Shown here: positions 58,029 through 64,000 of the stretch, in pieces
Position numbering within the stretch: position 1 is the first letter of the stretch
Layout: each line of letters starts with the position of its first letter
The notes under the pieces: model-generated
The model's database searches: none
Seen by the model: only the letters and a program-made list of their open reading frames with translations
What the model was told of the DNA's origin: nothing
NCBI GenBank assembly: GCA_964017195.1
Contig: OZ024895.1
Location: 34,570,834 to 34,634,833, forward strand
From: Siderastrea radians
Taxonomy: Eukaryota; Cnidaria; Anthozoa; Scleractinia; Rhizangiidae
DNA: 64,000 nt
Reading direction: 5' to 3'
Translations under genes and position numbers: made by a program

Positions 58029-58284
58029 GGGATGGCGCAGGGATGGCACAGTGGTGAGAGCACTTGCCTCCCACCAATGTGGCCCGGGTTCGATTCCCGG
58101 TTCCGGTGTCATACGTGGGTTGAGTTTGTTGTTGGTTCTCGTCCTTGCTCCGAGGGTTTTTCTCCGGGTTCTCCGGTTTTCCTCCCTCCATAAAAAAACC
58201 AACATTTCCAAATTCCAATTCCACCTGCTTGTAAAGCACATTTGAAATTATATTCATATAGAAAATGTGCTATATAAGTTCTAA

Positions 58285-58332
<48 letters not shown>

Positions 58333-58333
58333 T
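58029..58333 (+). mobile_element. tRNA-derived SINE with (ATT)n tail
   Basis: Head GGGATGGCACAGTGGTGAGA, then GCACTTGCCTCCCACC and B box CCCGGGTTCGATTCCCGG at about 58083; body with CGAGGGTTTTTCTCCGGGTT and ending ATGTGCTATATAAGTT; tail (ATT)n at about 58286-58332. The RNA polymerase III A/B box layout marks a tRNA-derived SINE. The gypsy LTR begins directly after the tail. Confidence 0.9.
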
Positions 58334-58505
58334 AGATAGGAATTCATCCATTTCATTGAGAAATACATTTAATATAAACGAGCATTCTCACTTAGGAATG
58401 ACGAGAACATGTAACACGAACAACGTGGTACGAACGACTCGTACCAGGCCCCTATCGGGCAAATCATACTCAGTGTCCAGGTCTAATTATAGCGTTCTGC
58501 TCTAT
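58334..58505 (-). repeat. 3' LTR of the gypsy element
   Basis: 172 bases, matching 63456-63627 except one base. Preceded in element orientation by a G-rich polypurine tract. Confidence 0.93.
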
Positions 58506-58915
58506 CTCCCCCCAAGTCTTTAGTGTTCCTCATGCTTGTGTTGGAGGGGCAGTGAAGACTGATATCAGAGAATCATAATTGTTAATTTGAAAGAACAAAA
58601 CAAAACTAGGAGAAATAATGTCATGCATATGAGTCATGTGGCGGTCTCATTGTTCTAGAAGTCCTTTTGCATTATAATCTTGTAGCCGCCGCAAGGCTAG
58701 TGCCGGTTTCTTCGGCTGTGCTTGAGGTGTGCCTGAGGTCGCTGGCACTGGTGCATCCACGGGGGTATGGGATGGTGATTCACAACTGGGTGGTGGACCT
58801 GGGCTGGCCAGTACCGATGGAGTTGCAGTAGGGTGGGGCGGTGTCGTGTGCGTAGGTGGTGGCGGAGGTGCACACCCCTCTTGGCTTGGGCTGGTAAGAT
58901 CAGTGGCTTGACAAC

Positions 58916-61528
58916 TCAGTGGCTTGACAACTCAGTGGCTATGCCTGTCTTGTCCCACTTAGTGGGGTATGGGCCTGTTTGGTTCTGGATGCGTACGTGG
59001 TTGCCAACTGCCAGGGGTGGGAGTCTCTTGGTGTGCTCCGTCCATCTCTCTGCAGCTTTCATGTGGCGGTTGCGCAGAGCTTCCTCTCTCGTGGCTAGGG
59101 TGTCACTCCACGTAGGGTGTGGTTGATAGCGGCCTGGCAGGATAGGTATAAAGTCCTTGATAGGCCTGCCAAATACACACTGTGCGGGAGAGAGCTGCGT
59201 ATTAGGGTCTGGTGTGTTCCGATATTGAAGGATGGCACGCTGCAGGGAGTCAGTGTCAAGGCTGCCGTTTGGGGTAGTGTTGTCTGTGATGATCCGTTTA
59301 ACTGTTTTTACACCAATCTCTGCTCTGCAGTTTGAGTGGGGAAACGCCACTGATGATAGACGGTGGTGGACACCCCACTCCTTCAGGAATTGGCATGTGG
59401 CTGCTGCGATGAATTCCGGCCCACCGTCTGTTGCACATTCATCGGGGATGCCAAATGTGGCAAATGTGCGCCGCAGGCAGTCAATCAGGCCTTTAGATCC
59501 CTCTCGCGCTCGTTCGACAATGGGCCAGTTGGAGTAGCGATCTACCACAACGAGGTAGTTGACCCCCTTGTGGTGGAAGAAGTCTGCACAGATGCATTGG
59601 AAGGGGTGAGCTGGGGGAATAGTTGGTGAGGGCGGTGCACTTGGTTGGGATGGTGCCATGCGGTTACAATGGTTGCAGGTTTCCCGTAGGGCACGGATGG
59701 CTCGAGTGATGCCAGGCCAGAATACAGTGCTGTCGGCACGTGCGGTCATGGAGGTCACGCCTTGGTGTGCTGAGTGTAAGACGGTTAAAACATGCTGTCT
59801 GAGGGATGGTGGTATGACGATGCGATTCTTGTAGAGGATTACGCCATCGACTGTGTATAGGTGTTCGCGGAACTGATAGTACTCCTGAAGGGCAGGCGGT
59901 AGCTCATGGCGGAACTGGGGGAATCCACTCTCTATGATGTCGAGTAGTTGAGTCATGTCCCCATTACTTGTTGTAGCTAGTTTGACCCTGTCCCAGGTAA
60001 CGGCCATTGTGCTCAGTGCTGAGGAAGCTAATTGGGGTAGAACAGCCGGGGCAGCTGTAGCTGCTGCTATGTCGTCTGGCAGGATCAGCATGTCCGGCGT
60101 GGTGGTTCCTGTTGGGTGACGGGAAATGGCATCAGCGGCTTTGTGTCGCACACCAGGGATGTGTACCATTCGGAACCGGTAACGTAACGTCTTTTCCTTG
60201 AGGTTGCGTAACCTGGCATTAGTGATCTCCTCAAGGGACTGGTCTCCAAACACCTTAAGTAGGGGCTTGTGGTCTACAGCGATGATTAGGTTGCTGCAGC
60301 CCAGGACAAAGAATCGAGCTTTGTCAAGGGCATCTGCGACGGCGAGAGCTTCTCCCTCCACTGGGGCATAACGGGATTCAGCGGCATGTGTGAAGCGGCT
60401 GCCGACTAGTGCGATTTTCCAGCCTGTGTTGCAGCAGAAGGGTTCAGTGGATGGACACTGGCAGTGTTTCTGGAATAGCCAGAAGCCGATGCCGCTTTTG
60501 GACCAGTCGGTGGCCAGGCAGGTCGGTTTTGATTTGTCAAAGATGCGCACGCCTTCCTCAATTTCGCTGATGATCACCGACTTAGATTCCTCAAAGAGCT
60601 GGTTGAGCTCATCAGTCCACTTGAAGGGAGTTCCTGGCTGGAGTAACTGGCGGAATGGCAGCATGCGTTCATTAGCAGCAAAGGCATAGGAGACCTGGTT
60701 GATGAGTCCAAACCACGAGCGGACATCAGTTATGTTGGCTGGTGTTGGGAAGTTGCTGATGGCATTGAGGTACTTTTTGCAGGGCCGCACGTTGCTTGGA
60801 GTGATCTCAAATCCAGCGAACTCTACAGTGTCGGCTCCGAACACAAACTTGTCTGGGTTAAGTATGATTCCGTTGTGACCGCAGAGGTCGAGCCAATCGA
60901 CCGCCTGGAAGAAGCTCTTCTGGAGGTCATCTGCCCAAAGGAGGGTGTCGTCGATGCACTTAGTTTTGTTGCGGATGTGGGAGACAATCTCGTCGAAGCG
61001 TCTCGAGTAGCCATCACCGGAGGCGATGTAACCCTGGGGTGCTGTTTTGTAGCGGTATCGGCCCCATGGGGTTATGAAGGTGGTGAGGTGGCGATCTTCC
61101 GCATGGAGGGGGACGCTGTGGTAGCCATTCCAGCAGTCAAAAACGGTCCTTTTTGTGTTACTGGGTATAGAGCGTGCTTGGTGGAATGGGCTCTGTGTGT
61201 GGTGTGTCTCACGTGTGGCGTGGAGGTTAAGCGCCTGGAAGTCGACTGTGCGTCGAGGCTTGCCGTTCTTCTTTGCACACACAACCATGCGGTGGCACCA
61301 TGTGACAGGCTCTCCTACCGGGACTTGCTCGAGCACACCCAGTGATACGTCCTGGTCAAGTCCTGCCTTGACATCTTCTTGCCAGTGAAGTGGTACTGGT
61401 ATGGGAGTGTGATGTGCAACCGGTTCCGCGCCAGGGTCAACCATTAGCCTCATAGGGACGGTCTCCATCAGCGGGAGTGGTTGGTGCTCGCAGGTGTTGA
61501 AGGTGCTGGATCGGTAATAATCTAAAAG
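58916..61528 (-). pseudogene. Reverse transcriptase, RNase H and integrase of the gypsy element
   Basis: An open frame of 870 codons (the first in-frame ATG is at 61468) running to 58916. The polymerase active site reads [11 protein letters not shown], where most gypsy elements have Y/F-x-DD. RNase H acidic residues appear in [19 protein letters not shown] and VDHKPL. Integrase has the HHCC finger (LHSAHQG, CNHC) and the D,D,E core ([21 protein letters not shown]). The C-terminus is cut short by a 21-bp tandem duplication at 58905-58945 that carries a stop. It is separated from protease by one in-frame TGA. Confidence 0.9.
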
Positions 61529-62338
61529 TCACTGTTGCAGTTTCAGCCGGCTGCTTTCCACCGCTGGAAATGGAAGTTCGGTGGGCTTGGGTGGTGGTGT
61601 TTTGCGACGTGGGCAGGTGCACGGTGAGCTGGATGCGCTCTCAGGTGCCTTTGCGCTGTCTGAGGGGGGTGTTTCTGACGCATCGCATGCTGTGTCTGGC
61701 TCGGTCGTGCTACATGCGTGGATAGTCTCGCCCACGGTGGGAAAGTTCTTAGTGATCATGCCCAGTGCCGTGCAGGTTTCCCGGCTCAGGAAGAGTTTGT
61801 CCGAGTCACTTGTCACATACACGAGTTGTCGACTTTCGAGGGTTGCACCGGACGGAGACCTGCCCGAGAACCTGAGGAGGACAGCACCCATGATCTTGAT
61901 ACCATTGTTGTTCACGGCGTGCATTTGCATGGTGACTGGGATCAGATCTCTCTCACTCAGGCCAAGGCGACGGATAACTTGTATGCTAGCTAAGCAGCTC
62001 TGGCAGCCTGTGTCAGCCATAGCAGATAGTCGTACTGGTGTCAGCCGCGATGTGGGAGGGTTGTATCCCAGTGCTGTGTAGTCCTCGGGGTGGGCAGTTG
62101 CTGTTAGCGTGATGAATGGTTGGGACTTTGATGGCTGTCGGACCCAACAATCAGTTAGGTGGCAGTATAGGTGGTGGTCAAGTTTGATTACATCTCTGCC
62201 AGGATTGTTGCTGAGGCTTGTCGTGGTGCAGAGTGAGTCGAAGATTGCACCTTCTGTAGTATTGCCACTGGGTGGGGTAGGCTGTTGGGGTCTGGTGGAC
62301 CTGTTCTTGCCCTGACACACGCTTGGAAAATGGTTCGG
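61529..62338 (-). pseudogene. Aspartic protease region of the gypsy element
   Basis: Same frame as the end of gag. Contains MADTGCQSCLA, the DTG active-site triplet, followed by a flap-like VNNNGIKIMGAVLLRF. Pro/Ser-rich sequence then leads to TGA at 61531-61529, which separates it from the polymerase in the same frame. Confidence 0.8.
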
Positions 62339-63258
62339 TCACCCACACTGTTCGCAGATTGTGCCATAAGCAGGGCAGTCATTTCTTCTTATCCTGGTCG
62401 GGGCGCTCCTGCCATGGCCGCGCTTGTTGCAGTAATAGCACGGGTCGTTGTTGTCTCCTGTTTTACGCCGTTTGATGTCATCCTGTTTGGCACGACGGTA
62501 TTGGCTGCTTGCGGCATCTACACCTTGGCTTTGCGACAGGCGGCCAGCGGATCGTTTTCCAGCCTCTTTGGCCTCAATAAATTGAAAGACCTTTTCAAGG
62601 GTCATGTCCTGATTCCTTTCTCCTAGCAGATCCAGTTGTATTCCATTGTCGGCCAGGCCGCGTGTTAAGACGTCGCGCAAAACGTTCTCTGTGTAATTAA
62701 CTTCAATTGCGCAACCAGGGCAGGTGACTAAAATTTGCAGACGCCGGCTTGGCCGCGAAGGCGGGCACCAAAACTTCGGATCGTCTCGTCCCGGTCCTGG
62801 CGCATGTTGTGCAGTTGAACCCGGGCAACCATTGTGTTCTCCTCCCTCACGGCAAGTTTTTTAATGGCCTCCATCACTGCATCGGCAGTTTTGTTGGTGA
62901 GGGAGCCGCCTGCGTTTCGTGTGAGGTCTTTACGAAGCTGTTCATCGCAGCATTCGAGGAGTTGGATTACTTTATCTTTGCCTGTGACGTTGGTTGCTGC
63001 GACATAGTCGTCCCAACGGGTGAGGAAATACGACCAATCCTCGCTTGACCCTGCGGCAGAGATTGTTGGGCGCCGTACTCTTTCGAGTTTGGTGTTCGGG
63101 GCGGTGTTTGGGGCGGCGCTTGGTGCAGCAGCGGCGACTCCAGGAGCGGTGTGTGTGCCTGCCAAGTGGACCGAGAGCAAAACGGCCGCGAGCGCGTCTG
63201 TCACTTCTTCCGTTTCGAAGGTGCATTCCGGGAACGGGCACTTGTATTTCTTCGCCAT
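62339..63258 (-). pseudogene. gag of the gypsy element, broken
   Basis: ATG 63258 opens MAKKYKCPFPECTFETEEVT, with a C-x4-C and H-x4-H pair resembling a C2H2 finger. An Ala/Pro-rich stretch and a capsid-like helical region follow, up to the stop at 62730-62728. A one-base frame change in a T run near 62730 moves the rest to the frame of 62680-62339. That part ends in a CYYCNKRGHG knuckle and a second CEQC knuckle, which is cut by TGA at 62341-62339. Gag would form the particle and bind RNA. Confidence 0.85.
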
Positions 63259-63455
63259 TCGTTGTGGTCTGACCTTGTTTGTTGTGATAGTCTGTCGCTA
63301 CGGTGAAGGGAGGTTCCGTTTCTGTGTGAAAACAAAGATGGCGGTCGCGATCGATGGTTGTGTTCCGTGTGGCGTATGGCGTATGGCGAAGAAATCCGCT
63401 TGTTGTCGGCGTTTTCTTCGCCGATTCACTGCTTGGTTGGACGTGTTCTCGTCAT

Positions 63456-63627
63456 AGATAGGAATTCATCCATTTCATTGAGAAATACATTTAACATAAA
63501 CGAGCATTCTCACTTAGGAATGACGAGAACATGTAACACGAACAACGTGGTACGAACGACTCGTACCAGGCCCCTATCGGGCAAATCATACTCAGTGTCC
63601 AGGTCTAATTATAGCGTTCTGCTCTAT
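63456..63627 (-). repeat. 5' LTR of the gypsy element
   Basis: 172 bases, one difference (C for T in the TTTAAYATAAAC segment) from the copy at 58334-58505. Ends are short inverted ATAGA/TCTAT. Confidence 0.93.
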
Positions 63628-63629
63628 TA

Positions 63630-64000
63630 TTATTATGATTTTGTGTCTATTACAGAGAAAGTTCTTAACGGTGGGAGTTTTTTCAGTAATTGTAATCTAC
63701 ACACTGCTTCACCTAGACTTTATTTCCTGTCTGTAACAACAATGACAAATTATGATGATGACTTCCACTCAGGGTGTCAAAACGTCAGTCAAATGTCATC
63801 ACAAATAGTCCTCTTAAGGACTACACTCACCCGGACGATCATACTTCACCAACTTATTAATGACTCCTGGGTTCAAACCATTTACAGTGAACAAAGTTTC
63901 TGTAATAACGAAGTTTCTACAAGGTGAAATTTGACTGTAATTAACGGTGAAATGCTGTTTTTATTATCAGGTGAAGGAGAGAATGCACAAGATGAAAGCA
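63630..64000. other. Repeat-like sequence after the LTR
   Basis: (ATT)n remnant then sequence including GGACTACACTCACCCGGACG and CTCCTGGGTTCAAACCATTT, which resembles a dispersed cnidarian repeat. No gene was recognised. Confidence 0.4.

Larger units (their letters stand above)
58334..63627 (-). mobile_element. Ty3/gypsy LTR retrotransposon, minus orientation, 5.3 kb
   Basis: Two LTRs, 63456-63627 (5') and 58334-58505 (3'), flank an internal region with gag, protease, reverse transcriptase, RNase H and integrase in that order. Reverse transcriptase and RNase H before integrase defines the Ty3/gypsy order. A purine tract (CTTGGGGGGAG, minus strand, 58516-58506) precedes the 3' LTR. No primer binding site could be matched. 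The outer flanks are (ATT)n on both sides, so the element inserted in the SINE tail or its repeat. The interior is visibly more GC-rich than host sequence. Confidence 0.95.

Noticed and set aside
58083..58100. Functional tRNA gene
   Set aside because: The B box belongs to a SINE head; no complete cloverleaf with acceptor stem was found.
59117..62081. Several plus frames over the gypsy element
   Set aside because: Antisense shadows of the GC-rich gag-pol region.
1..64000. CRISPR arrays, operons or prokaryotic insertion sequences
   Set aside because: Spliced animal genes throughout; tandem repeats here lack unique spacers of constant length.

Overview
The window looks like nuclear DNA of an anthozoan cnidarian, most likely a hexacoral such as a stony coral. 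Genes are split by many short GT-AG introns. The proteins are animal receptors and enzymes, including a cnidarian-style secreted fibrinogen-like protein. The spacers are AT-rich and carry tRNA-derived SINEs, a Ty3/gypsy element, LINE and Penelope fragments, and many MITE-like hairpins. The species cannot be named from the sequence alone.

Layout. 96-8642 (+) holds the last seven coding exons of propionyl-CoA carboxylase alpha, ending in the biotinyl domain. A complete 3-exon secreted fibrinogen-like gene (1934-3844, minus) lies inside one PCCA intron. From 8643 to 13343 there is spacer with SINE-like and tandem repeats. 13344-40402 (minus) is a complete 19-exon GABA-B-type receptor gene (847 codons; every junction keeps frame). 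Its introns hold an intronless rhodopsin-class GPCR (21808-22950), a Crypton-like fragment, a LINE 3' end, a Penelope-like fragment, a large inverted repeat and several MITEs. 40403-44038 is repeat-rich. 44039-44848 (+) is an intronless CALHM-like channel gene. 46014-47165 (minus) is a second class A GPCR whose third intracellular loop contains two in-frame stops. 49172-49912 (minus) is a small two-exon gene for a predicted secreted peptide precursor ending Cys-Phe-Gly-stop. 51887-58335 is mostly repeats. 58334-63627 is a Ty3/gypsy retrotransposon in minus orientation with nearly identical 172-bp LTRs, inserted in the (ATT)n tail of a SINE. The final 370 bases look repetitive.

Links between genes. 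PCCA is a mitochondrial metabolic enzyme. The other host genes are mostly membrane or signalling genes: a metabotropic GABA-type receptor, two class A GPCRs, a CALHM-type large-pore channel and a peptide precursor. There is no operon logic here, and no functional pairing between peptide and GPCR can be claimed from proximity. The most notable candidate is the short peptide gene, whose C-terminus resembles allatostatin-C/somatostatin-type cyclic peptides.
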